In this document: one piece after another, positions 53,339 to 60,555 of the stretch | Layout: every line of letters begins with the position of its first letter | Numbering within the stretch: the stretch's first letter is position 1 | Source: Streptomyces sp. ICBB 8177 | Lineage (GTDB): Bacteria > Actinomycetota > Actinomycetes > Streptomycetales > Streptomycetaceae | Reading direction: 5' to 3' | Length of the DNA stretch: 64,000 nucleotides | Assembly (NCBI RefSeq): GCF_003144095.1 | Contig: NZ_NSKH01000018.1 | Location: forward strand, 217,716-281,715 | Program-made: the position numbers and the translations under genes | Notes under the pieces: model-generated | What the model was told of the DNA's origin: nothing | What the model saw: only the letters and a program-made list of their open reading frames with translations | Database searches by the model: none

Positions 53339-53592
53339 GTGTAACAAACGAGGCAACCGGCACTTCAGTCACCGAAGCCCCCGGCCTGCCATCCTCCTCC
53401 CTGACAAGATGAAACCGGGCTTGCTTCAAAGGCATGGGGGACCTGGATGAGCAGAGCAGGGGCGGGACCAGCCGGTCGCCTGCACCGCCTCGCCCCGTCC
53501 GTCCAGCAGCGCGGCACCCGCGAGGCAAGCTGCGTGTGCCGGTCCGGTGTCAGCGGGTGAGTGTCAAGTGATGTGGGGCAGAGCCGAGGTTC

Positions 53593-54189
53593 GTGTCGTC
53601 TGCGCCGGGCGGTGCGGTGCGGCTTCAGCGACGGCGGTGCCCCTGGCCGGTCCGGGTGATCGTGGACTCGCAGTCCGTCAAAGGCGCGGAGACCGTGTCG
53701 AAGGCAACGCGCGGCTACGACGCGAACAAACACATAAATGGGAGGAAGCGGCACCTCCTGGTGGACCAGGACGGCCTGCTCGTCGACCTGCTCGTCACGC
53801 CGGCCGACATCCAGGACCGCGACGCCGCCCGCATCCTGCTGACCCGCCTCCACGCCGAACACCCCGAGATCGTCCTGGTCTGGGCCGACAACGGCTACGG
53901 CGGAGACGAGTTCGCCACCTGGGCCCAGACCGCCCTAGGCATCACCATCAAGGTCGTCTCCCGGCCCAAGGACGCCAAGGGCTTCGTCTTGTTGCCCAAG
54001 CGCTGGGTGGTTGAACGGTCGAATTCGTGGACGATGCGAGCCCGCCGCAACGCCAGGGACTACGAACGCCTCATGTCCCACGCCGAAGCCCACATCCAGT
54101 GGGCCTTCATCACCCTCATGACCCGCCGCCTCACCCGACGAAACCGCCGGACCGACGCGATCCCAACTCCCTTTGCCGCAGCCGCCTGA
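53593..54189 (+). pseudogene. IS5-family transposase, 5'-truncated
   Basis: The frame gives a typical DDE catalytic half: VIVDSQSVKGAETVSKATRG with the first Asp, VWADNGYGGDEFATWAQ with the second, and WVVERSNSWTMRARR with the Glu. About 90-110 N-terminal residues of a full IS5-type transposase are missing; the sequence before about 53655 does not fit the family. Terminal inverted repeats were not identified. It is a remnant that marks past insertion into this accessory region. Confidence 0.88.
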
Positions 54190-54326
54190 CGACCCCTCCG
54201 CTGCCGTTCGCCTCGGCGTCCATCGACGCTCATCCGAACGGCAAACCCGATCACCACTCAGATTCAGGGCACCGTGACCTGCGGAAAGAGGATGTGACAC
54301 AGGCACTTACGGCCACACTGCGGCGC

Positions 54327-54737
54327 TCATGCCGTGGTGGGAGCGTGGTTGCGGCGGGCGCGCTCGGTCCACGGCACCTCAGCGCGGACCCGCTCGCCGA
54401 GCGTCGTCTCGACCCAGGCGCCCAGCAGCAGGACGCGGCGGGTCAGCAGGCCGCAGGCGTGGCCGTCGCGGGAGAGGCGGTCCCAGTCGTGGACGAGGAC
54501 GACGCGTTGGACCGCGCCCCCGGCGGCGTGGACGGTGCGCAGCATCGCGTCGAACGCCGGGCGCCGGTCGTCGCTGAGGGCGTCGTCGCCGACATCGAGC
54601 CAACGCCCGCCCCCATCCCAGCCCTTCACCCCCATGTACGCGGTGCAGGCATCCATGCGGGCCCGCAGCATGCCCGTCGCGATCGTCGCGTGACGGTCGT
54701 AGACGAACGCCAGTGTGGGCTGCTGGACATTCAGCAT
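54327..54737 (-). CDS. Serine-recombinase-like N-terminal-domain protein lacking the catalytic Ser
   Basis: A 136-residue protein that follows the resolvase-fold layout: FVYDRHATIATGMLRARMDA, CTAYMGVKGWDGGGRWLDVG, then RRPAFDAMLRTV and VVLVHDWDRLSRDGHACG. The active-site Ser of the usual R-V-S motif is replaced (R-H-A), and there is no DNA-binding C-terminus. It is therefore unlikely to recombine DNA and may be a domesticated regulator or a decaying fragment. Its ATG overlaps the end of the preceding small gene by 7 bp. Confidence 0.68.
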   Translation of the reverse strand: MLNVQQPTLAFVYDRHATIATGMLRARMDACTAYMGVKGWDGGGRWLDVGDDALSDDRRPAFDAMLRTVHAAGGAVQRVVLVHDWDRLSRDGHACGLLTRRVLLLGAWVETTLGERVRAEVPWTERARRNHAPTTA

Positions 54738-54961
54738 GTGGCGCCCCCCAGAAGGCTTCCACGCGGTGCAGCGGCCAGTCGCATGGCTACGCCCGCGCGG
54801 GCGCGTCCCGACTCCACCAGGGCGAGGTCGGGCGAGGCGCTGTCAGCCTTCAGCGAGGGCGGCACGATCCCCGCATCATCGAGAGCCGCCCTCAATGTCT
54901 CTACCGCGACGTAGGGGTCGATGGCCGGTACCCGGGAGCTGTCTGTGTTCCTGGTGCCCAT
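54731..54961 (-). CDS. Small hypothetical protein coupled to the recombinase-like gene
   Basis: A 76-residue protein starting MGTRNTDSSRVPAIDPYVAV. Helical from about 15 to 35 (AVETLRAALDDAGIV) with an Ala/Arg-rich second half. No recognised family. It overlaps the recombinase-like start by 7 bp, suggesting one transcript. The reading frame is open further upstream but loses coding composition there. Confidence 0.55.
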   Translation of the reverse strand: MGTRNTDSSRVPAIDPYVAVETLRAALDDAGIVPPSLKADSASPDLALVESGRARAGVAMRLAAAPRGSLLGGATC

Positions 54962-54979
54962 GACCTGGACGCTAGGGGC

Positions 54980-55010
54980 GAGGAACTGTAGGCCGCCACG
55001 ACAGTTCCTC
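54980..55010. promoter_or_regulatory. Perfect inverted repeat in the divergent region
   Basis: GAGGAACTGT-N11-ACAGTTCCTC, arms 54980-54989 and 55001-55010. It lies 19 bp upstream of the leftward small gene and about 125 bp before the rightward DUF6879 gene. CGAAGTTGC is then repeated at 55010-55018 and 55031-55039, 21 bp apart, two helical turns. Operator of one of the local XRE regulators is the simplest reading. Confidence 0.55.
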
Positions 55011-55133
55011 GAAGTTGCTTGAGTACTGCGCGAAGTTGCGGGATGTTCCTCAAGGAGGTCTGCGAAGCTCTCTCCACGGAGCCTCGGCCCGGCGGAGACT
55101 TGGCAGATCAGTCCCCTATGGAAGGAACTGGTC

Positions 55134-55889
55134 ATGCCACGACGACTGCGCTTCAACGGTACTGGCAGCGGCGATACCGGATGCCCCGCGGTACACGAAG
55201 ACCTCGACACGCATGAAGTGATCGTGCATGGTCCGCCGCTCACCGACCCCGACGACCTCGCGCGGCTTCAGCACCTGGGCCCTGGTGAGGTACCGATCGT
55301 GGTGCCGCGGGAACTTCTCGTTGACTGGGGGCCGAAGGACCTGACGCGCAAAGCAAAGGTCGTTGACCTGGACACGTTCAACAGCCTCTTCGAGACGTTC
55401 AATCATTCGGCATGGCGACTGGAAACGCGGCGCCGCTACGCCTCCGATGAGGCCACGGACACCTACGCCCAGTTCGTCGAATCGGGTGTCGTTGCGTGGG
55501 ACACGGGCTCCTGGTACTGCCGCACGATCCGCACCCAGGTCGCGGCCGGCAAGTCCGTCGGCCGCGTGCGCATCGTCGACAACCCCCCGACAGTCGGTCA
55601 GCTTTACCTCATGGCCAACGCACAGCGCAACGCCGAACTCGGCGAGGACGTACGGAACCTGTGGCGCGAGGACGCGGAGCAGCTACCGCTCGGGGCCGAA
55701 GACTTCTGGATCTTTGACTCCCGTCTCGTCGCGCTGCTGAACTTCGACGACACCGACAGCCTGATCGACGTCGAACTCATCACGGAGCCGGCCGAAGTCG
55801 TCCGGTACTCCGTCCTGCGCGACGCCGCACTGCATCACGCCATCCCGCACACGCGCTTCGCGGCCCTGCTGCCCGTGAAGAAGGAGTAA
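55134..55889 (+). CDS. DUF6879-family protein with an N-terminal extension
   Basis: A 251-residue protein behind GGAAGGAACT. Residues 1-70 (RRLRFNGTGSGDTGCPAVHE, LLVDWGPKDL) resemble a small conserved Streptomyces protein usually seen next to XRE/DUF397 genes. Residues 78-251 are DUF6879: DLDTFNSLFETFNHSAWRLE, PPTVGQLYLMANAQRNAELG and EDFWIFDSRLVALLNF. Here the two are joined in one frame, either a natural fusion or two genes with a lost stop. It precedes the XRE gene by 15 bp. Function unknown; these partners are thought to modulate the XRE regulator. Confidence 0.85.
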   Translation: MPRRLRFNGTGSGDTGCPAVHEDLDTHEVIVHGPPLTDPDDLARLQHLGPGEVPIVVPRELLVDWGPKDLTRKAKVVDLDTFNSLFETFNHSAWRLETRRRYASDEATDTYAQFVESGVVAWDTGSWYCRTIRTQVAAGKSVGRVRIVDNPPTVGQLYLMANAQRNAELGEDVRNLWREDAEQLPLGAEDFWIFDSRLVALLNFDDTDSLIDVELITEPAEVVRYSVLRDAALHHAIPHTRFAALLPVKKE

Positions 55890-55904
55890 GCAGGTGAAGT
55901 ACCG

Positions 55905-56765
55905 GTGAGCACGGACTACCGGAAGGCACGCCAAGACCTCGGCGCTCGACTCCGAGAGCTGCGGCTGTGGGCACCTGGTGGACGGCTCACCGGTACGCAG
56001 CTCGCCCACCAGTGCGGCTGGCACAAGTCCAAGGTCAGCAAGTTGGAGAACGGCCTGCAGACGGCGACGCCCGAAGACCTGAAGCTATGGGCGGAAGCCA
56101 CCGGGCAGCCAGAGGCGTATGACGAACTACTCACCAGATTGCGGGGGTTCGAGTCTCATGTGCGATCGTGGCGGCGCCAACTCGCAGCCGGCCACGAGCC
56201 GGTACAGCGGACCATTGCTGCCGAGTACGCCCGTTCTGCTGTGATCCACGGATTCGAGAGCGCCACGATCCCCGGCATCCTGCAGAACCCGGACTACGCC
56301 AGGTCGATCTTCCGGCGTTATGCCGAACTTCAACGCTCCAAGCAGGACACCGAAGAGGCCGTGCGCGCCCGCATGCAGCGACAGGACATGCTCTACACGT
56401 CGCACAAGCGGTTCCGCATCATTGTCGGTTACGCCGCCCTGCGCGCGCTCATCTGCACACCCGCTGTGCTGGCCGCCCAGCTGAACCGACTTGACGGGTT
56501 CATCGGGGCGGACACTGTGCAGTTGGGCATTATTCCGCCGGACGCCTCACTCAAACTACCCCCGACCGGTGGGTTTTGGATTCATGACGAGCGCCTGGTC
56601 ACCGTCGAGACGTGGCACGCCGAGCTGTGGATCGATGACGCGGACAGCATCGCTACTTACCTGCGCGTCTGGAAGACCCTGCAAGAGTCCGCTGTCTACG
56701 GGAACGATGCTCACAACGTGATCAACGCGGCGCGGCGCGCGCTGAACCTGCCGGAGAGGTCCTGA
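55905..56765 (+). CDS. XRE-family regulator with DUF5753 domain
   Basis: A 286-residue regulator. The Cro/C1-type HTH is at about 12-65 (LGARLRELRLWAPGGRLTGT, QLAHQCGWHKSKVSKLENGL). The remaining 200 residues are DUF5753, with IPGILQNPDYARSIFRRYAE and ARMQRQDMLY as markers. The GTG start follows the DUF6879 stop by 15 bp. XRE-DUF5753 proteins occur in dozens of copies per Streptomyces genome, usually with a DUF397 or DUF6879 partner, and influence development and antibiotic production. Confidence 0.93.
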   Translation: MSTDYRKARQDLGARLRELRLWAPGGRLTGTQLAHQCGWHKSKVSKLENGLQTATPEDLKLWAEATGQPEAYDELLTRLRGFESHVRSWRRQLAAGHEPVQRTIAAEYARSAVIHGFESATIPGILQNPDYARSIFRRYAELQRSKQDTEEAVRARMQRQDMLYTSHKRFRIIVGYAALRALICTPAVLAAQLNRLDGFIGADTVQLGIIPPDASLKLPPTGGFWIHDERLVTVETWHAELWIDDADSIATYLRVWKTLQESAVYGNDAHNVINAARRALNLPERS

Positions 56766-57038
56766 CGCGGCGCACCGGAACGCCAGGAGGCCCAAGCGGC
56801 ACGCCCCGCTGGGCAGAGGCTTTCGCGAGCACGAGCGGGCGAGCCGGGCGGCCCAGCGGGGGACGGCGAGCCGCGTGAAGACCTCGCGGGCGTCGGCACA
56901 GTTCCCCGGTCTCGCGTGGGATCACCGTGCGCGGCGGTCGAGCGGGCGAACGGGTGCAGGCCCGCCCGTGCGGCGCGGGAACTTTGAAACGGCCCCGCCC
57001 GGCGTGCCGGACGGGGCCGCAGTACGGCTCAGCAGACG

Positions 57039-57251
57039 CTAGGCGGCACCTATCTCCCCGCGCTTCACCGCGTCCGTGAACGACGCCCACGCGGCCGGAG
57101 AGAAGGCCAGGGCGGGACCGTGCGGATCCTTGCTGTCACGGACCGGCACGACACCGGACAGGCCCGTCCCCATCTCGACGCAGTTACCGCCATTCGGGCC
57201 GCTGTAACTGCTCTTGCGCCACGTCACGGGCAAATCACTTGCTCTGCTCAT
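57039..57251 (-). CDS. DUF397-domain protein
   Basis: A 70-residue protein: LPVTWRKSSYSGPNGGNCVE is the DUF397 signature, followed by VPVRDSKDPHGPALAFSPAA and WASFTDAVKRGE. Partners of XRE-DUF5753 regulators such as this one (BldB and AbaA-OrfA are known relatives) are thought to act as their antagonists. The ATG lies 17 bp inside the 3' end of the XRE gene, so the two are coupled. Confidence 0.95.
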   Translation of the reverse strand: MSRASDLPVTWRKSSYSGPNGGNCVEMGTGLSGVVPVRDSKDPHGPALAFSPAAWASFTDAVKRGEIGAA

Positions 57252-58065
57252 GGCTGAGTCCTTCCAGGTGCTCGCGGATCAGGTCGGCAGACGCCTCAGG
57301 CGATTTGGCGACGGCCCTCAACAGATCATAGGTTCGAGCGCCTTCGACGACTTCCTGAGCGTCCAGCGCCGCCCGGCCCTGGGAGAAGCCGTCCACCCAC
57401 AGGACGTCCGCCCCCTCCGCGAAGCTCATCATGCTGAACGGCCCGTTCAGTCCCGGATGGGCGGCGCACTTCCTCTCGATCAACTGAATGACCGTGCGGG
57501 GGTGCTGCCCCGCCTCCAGAAGCTTCTCTAGTTGCGCCCGCATGACGGCCGGGCCCCCGATGTGGCGTTCCAGGACGTATTCATCGATCACGAACCACGT
57601 GCGCGGCCGGTCCTCACGCGTGAGGATGTCCTGCCTGGTCATCCGGGCCGCGACGAGGTCGTCAAGGTTGTCCGGTCGTACGACGCTGAGCACCGCTCGC
57701 GCGTACCCCTCGGTCTGGAGAAGGCCCGGAATGACCTGCCCCTCAAAGGACCGGATGGACGTGGCTGCCCGCTCAAGCTCCACGTACGGCAGGAACCAGC
57801 CAGGGTAGGCGTAACGGATCACCAGTGGGAGCAGCCTCCCGAAGTGGCCGTCCGTGTCGAACGCGAGGTCCAGGTCCCTGGCCAGGTCGGCCGACGGGAC
57901 GCGTTCCCCGGACTCGATGTAGCTGATCATCGCCTGCGTGGTGTGCGCCGCCTTGGCCGTCTTCGACTGCGACCAGCCCGCCTTGTTGCGGACGCGCTGT
58001 AACTCGGTGCCGAAGAACGCCAGCAGCGATGGCGCCGCTTCCGTAGCTTTGGCCTCAACTGTCAT
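57235..58065 (-). CDS. XRE-family regulator with DUF5753 domain (second)
   Basis: A 276-residue regulator. HTH at about 17-70 (LQRVRNKAGWSQSKTAKAAH, TTQAMISYIESGERVPSADL), then DUF5753 with IPGLLQTEGYARAVLSVVRP and ARMTRQDILTRED. The 3' end overlaps the DUF397 gene by 17 bp. It diverges from a chain of small rightward genes, with a symmetric element (58082-58102) just upstream of its ATG. Confidence 0.94.
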   Translation of the reverse strand: MTVEAKATEAAPSLLAFFGTELQRVRNKAGWSQSKTAKAAHTTQAMISYIESGERVPSADLARDLDLAFDTDGHFGRLLPLVIRYAYPGWFLPYVELERAATSIRSFEGQVIPGLLQTEGYARAVLSVVRPDNLDDLVAARMTRQDILTREDRPRTWFVIDEYVLERHIGGPAVMRAQLEKLLEAGQHPRTVIQLIERKCAAHPGLNGPFSMMSFAEGADVLWVDGFSQGRAALDAQEVVEGARTYDLLRAVAKSPEASADLIREHLEGLSHEQSK

Positions 58066-58081
58066 GTGTGCGACCTCCGTT

Positions 58082-58102
58082 CATAACTTCCCGGCAGTTA
58101 TG
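58082..58102. promoter_or_regulatory. Inverted repeat CATAACT-N7-AGTTATG, XRE operator candidate
   Basis: Perfect 7-bp arms with a 7-bp spacer, 17-37 bp upstream of the XRE start in the divergent control region. Its AT-rich arms stand out in this GC-rich DNA. Position over the likely promoter suggests autoregulation. Confidence 0.6.
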
Positions 58103-58183
58103 GATCAGGCTCTGTTCAGCGTAGGCACACACCCGTCACCGTTGAAGGGAAGTCGTTAATCCTCATCGGATCGAGGTACGTAC

Positions 58184-58354
58184 GTGAGCACGCTTTCCGG
58201 AACCATCGCGCCGTCACCCCGCCGGCCGTTCCGCATAGACGGTCGTCTCGCGGGCGTTCGGGAGGCAGCACGGCTCGAGCGGGATTGGCCGGTGGCGCCG
58301 GTCCGCCTTGATCGGACTCAGGCTGGGCAGGTCGCAAAGGAAGTAGAACGGTGA
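58184..58354 (+). CDS. Small hypothetical protein, start of a tiny-gene chain
   Basis: A 56-residue Arg-rich protein (VSTLSGTIAPSPRRPFRIDG start, GRLAGVREAARLERDWPVAP middle) from a GTG with GAGG eight bases upstream. Its stop overlaps the next GTG (GTGA). No family recognised. Coupling and position just after the divergent promoter support expression. Confidence 0.5.
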   Translation: MSTLSGTIAPSPRRPFRIDGRLAGVREAARLERDWPVAPVRLDRTQAGQVAKEVER

Positions 58355-58650
58355 ACGACTGGATGCCCGCTGTCGGGCAACCGGTGAAGGACACGGCTCA
58401 TGACCGCGTGGGCGAGTTCCAGGCCTTCGAGCAAGGTCGGGTCTTCCTACGCCCCATCGGTGGCGGCCGCGAATGGACCACGAGTCCGGACGGTATCGAG
58501 CCGATGAGCAGAAGCGAGATCCTCAACGCCCGCGTCGCCGTCGCGAACAGGCGGAGCCGAAAGGAGTCGCCCACCGTGAAGCTTCTGGAGATCGGTGACC
58601 GTATGGGACAGCAGGCGGGGAGTGGGAAGGGCGGTGGCATCGATGGCTGA
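58351..58650 (+). CDS. Small hypothetical protein with VGEF...FLRPIGGGREW motif
   Basis: A 99-residue protein from GTG 58351 with AAGGAAG upstream. The first 50 residues (DTAHDRVGEFQAFEQGRVFL, RPIGGGREWTTSPDGIEP) form a compact beta unit familiar from small proteins next to XRE/DUF397 genes in Streptomyces. The second half is basic. It is joined to its neighbours by GTGA and by an 8-bp overlap at the 3' end. Confidence 0.72.
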   Translation: MNDWMPAVGQPVKDTAHDRVGEFQAFEQGRVFLRPIGGGREWTTSPDGIEPMSRSEILNARVAVANRRSRKESPTVKLLEIGDRMGQQAGSGKGGGIDG

Positions 58651-58741
58651 TTGGGGCGACCGGTTGTTCGGGACCACGTTTCTGGCGGTCGCGTTCGGCA
58701 CGTCCGGCCTTCTGGCCGGGTGGTTCCTCCACCGGCTCTAG
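58643..58741 (+). CDS. 32-residue single-pass membrane microprotein
   Basis: ATG 58643 opens MADWGDRLFGTTFLAVAFGT and then a continuing hydrophobic stretch, ending in HRL before TAG. One membrane helix fills almost the whole peptide. GGGAAGGGCGG precedes it and its start overlaps the end of the previous gene by 8 bp. It is too short for routine gene finders. Function unknown. Confidence 0.5.
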   Translation: MADWGDRLFGTTFLAVAFGTSGLLAGWFLHRL

Positions 58742-58892
58742 AAGACTCCCGCCCCTCACCGGATGGGCTTCCCGGACTCCCCTGACGGGTTGGACCCGGT
58801 GAGGGGCGGGGCATCGGAATCCGCCTCAGGAACCACACCGGTTCCGCGACAGGGCGAGCACTCAGAAGACGGATCTCCAGGAAGGGAAAGCC

Positions 58893-58982
58893 ATGAAGCC
58901 GTGGGTTCTGGGAGAGTGTGACCACGACTGGGTGGGGTGGAGCGGGAAGGTCCGCTGTCGCAAGTGCGGGGCGACCCAGTAG
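58893..58982 (+). CDS. 29-residue zinc-knuckle-like microprotein
   Basis: ATG 58893 stands behind GGAAGGGAAAG and opens MKPWVLGECDHDWVGWSGKV, then a CRKC pair before the end. C9, H11 and the CxxC at 23-26 could bind one zinc ion. The strong ribosome site and zinc-type residue pattern argue it is expressed. It ends 69 bp before the APH-like gene. Confidence 0.5.
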   Translation: MKPWVLGECDHDWVGWSGKVRCRKCGATQ

Positions 58983-59051
58983 TCAGCAGGTGGGAGCGGT
59001 GGGAGGGGCTGGAGCGGTCCGGCTCCTCCCACCGGCGAAGGGGAGGGTGGA

Positions 59052-59906
59052 GTGGTCACGCGAGTCACCTGGGACGAGTTGCCGCCAGGACTGCGCGAAT
59101 GCGTCGAACGGCGCACGGGGAAGGTGACGCGGGCTGAGGTGGTCGGCACGGGGCTGAATTGTTCGGTCGCGCTGACTCTGGTCACCAAACGAAACGGGAC
59201 CCTCTTCCTCAAGGGTGTGCACGAATCCGACGCGACGGGCCTTGAGGGTCTGAACAACGAGGAGATCGTCAACCAGACGGTGGCCGGCATCGGCCCGATG
59301 ATTCGCCACACATTCGACGTCGACGGCTGGCACTGCCTGGCATTCGTCTACATTCGGGGGAACCACGCGGACCTCGGACCTGGTTCCCCGGACCTGGATT
59401 CCGTGCGCTCGACCATCAACCGGATGCGGTCTCTGAGCGGAGACAGTTTGTGGCTGGCCCGCTCGGGGGCCCGGATTCCCCAGCTCTCCGAAAGGCTGGC
59501 CGCATACCTGTCGGCTGAAGAGGCGGCACACTTACGGGGAAACACCCTTCTGCACACCGACACGAACCCGCACAACATCATTGTCTCCAGGCCGGGCGGA
59601 GAGGTGTACGTCATCGACTGGGCCATGCCCGCGCTCGGCCCCGCCTGGGTGGACGCGGCTTGTACGGCGGTGCGGTTGATGGAATGCGGCCATGAACCCG
59701 CGAGTGCGGTCGAATGGTTGGCGCCGTTGCCCCATTGGAGGCGGGCGAACCCGAAGGCGGTGGAAGCGTTCGTGAACGCGACCTGCCGCCAGTGGTCGGC
59801 CACCGTAGGGGAAAAGGACGCGGAACCGAGCAACAACCGCTTCCGCGCGCTGCTGGGATTTCCTCATGAGCCCCCGAATGCCTTGGGGCCCAGGGGCCGC
59901 GCTTGA
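59052..59906 (+). CDS. Aminoglycoside-phosphotransferase-fold kinase with a TTA codon
   Basis: A 284-residue protein kinase-like small-molecule kinase. LFLKGVHE has the ATP-anchoring Lys; LLHTDTNPHNIIV (H168-N175) is Brenner's motif with catalytic D170; VIDWAMP holds the metal-binding Asp in place of DFG. Substrate unknown; relatives phosphorylate antibiotics, choline or sugars. GGGAGGGTGGA precedes the GTG. Codon 161 is TTA (59532-59534), the bldA-dependent leucine codon, so full translation is probably delayed to development or antibiotic production. Confidence 0.88.
   Translation: MVTRVTWDELPPGLRECVERRTGKVTRAEVVGTGLNCSVALTLVTKRNGTLFLKGVHESDATGLEGLNNEEIVNQTVAGIGPMIRHTFDVDGWHCLAFVYIRGNHADLGPGSPDLDSVRSTINRMRSLSGDSLWLARSGARIPQLSERLAAYLSAEEAAHLRGNTLLHTDTNPHNIIVSRPGGEVYVIDWAMPALGPAWVDAACTAVRLMECGHEPASAVEWLAPLPHWRRANPKAVEAFVNATCRQWSATVGEKDAEPSNNRFRALLGFPHEPPNALGPRGRA
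59532..59534 (+). promoter_or_regulatory. TTA codon in the APH-like gene (bldA control point)
   Basis: Codon 161 of the kinase gene reads TTA in frame (CAC TTA CGG). In Streptomyces this codon needs the late-appearing tRNA-Leu(UAA) encoded by bldA. Confidence 0.85.
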
Positions 59907-60142
59907 TATACACGCGGAGGCGATGTGTCGTGAGTCGCCCGCATGCAGAAGGCCGGTGAGCAGCCGGCTCCTCGGGCCCACCGGCGGCCCCGCCGCATGC
60001 CTGCCGGTGACGACGCACAGCACGGAGACGACGGCCGCGGCGGACACCAGGACCCAGCGGACCCGGCAGGTCCCCCCACCACGACAGGCCCACCTCGCGG
60101 CGCGAACCCTGCGCGGCGGTCGGCGCCGCGCGCCGGGGGTGG

Positions 60143-60541
60143 TCACATCACCGCGTCGGTCCGGAGCGGGCCCGCGGTGACGCGGAGGGTCCGTACGCGG
60201 ACCGGGTCCTCCCGGTCGAGAGTGAAGATGTGCGTGAACGGTGCGACCACCACCCGGTCCGGCTCGCTCTTCCTCGCCATGGTCGCCTCGCCGCGCAGCA
60301 ACCGGACGCCGTGGTCGGCGGTCCAGTACTCCAGGACCTCATGGGTGATGTCCAGCGGCGCGTCGATCTTCACGAAGAACGCCTTGATGGCCTCGGCACC
60401 GTGTACGTGCGCGGTGCCGAAGTACATATCGGTGTCCTCGGTCAGGGGCGCGAACCCCTCGCCGAAGTCCAGGGTGTCGATGGCGTCCATGAACCTCAGG
60501 ACCCAGTCGGGTACGGCTCTCGAATGTGCGGTGCCTGTCAT
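60143..60541 (-). CDS. SnoaL-like/NTF2-fold protein
   Basis: A 132-residue protein: VLRFMDAIDTLDFGEGFAPL, HVHGAEAIKAFFVKIDAPLD and TADHGVRLLRGEATM follow the NTF2 fold. AGGAGG precedes the ATG. It is 14 bp downstream of the alpha/beta-hydrolase gene, so they form one operon, probably for turnover of one small molecule under control of the HxlR regulator upstream. Distinct from the NTF2 protein at 35599. Confidence 0.85.
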   Translation of the reverse strand: MTGTAHSRAVPDWVLRFMDAIDTLDFGEGFAPLTEDTDMYFGTAHVHGAEAIKAFFVKIDAPLDITHEVLEYWTADHGVRLLRGEATMARKSEPDRVVVAPFTHIFTLDREDPVRVRTLRVTAGPLRTDAVM

Positions 60542-60555
60542 GGGGGGCCTCCTGG

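Noticed and set aside
53593-54189. Intact insertion sequence
   Set aside because: The N-terminal third of the transposase and recognisable terminal inverted repeats are missing.
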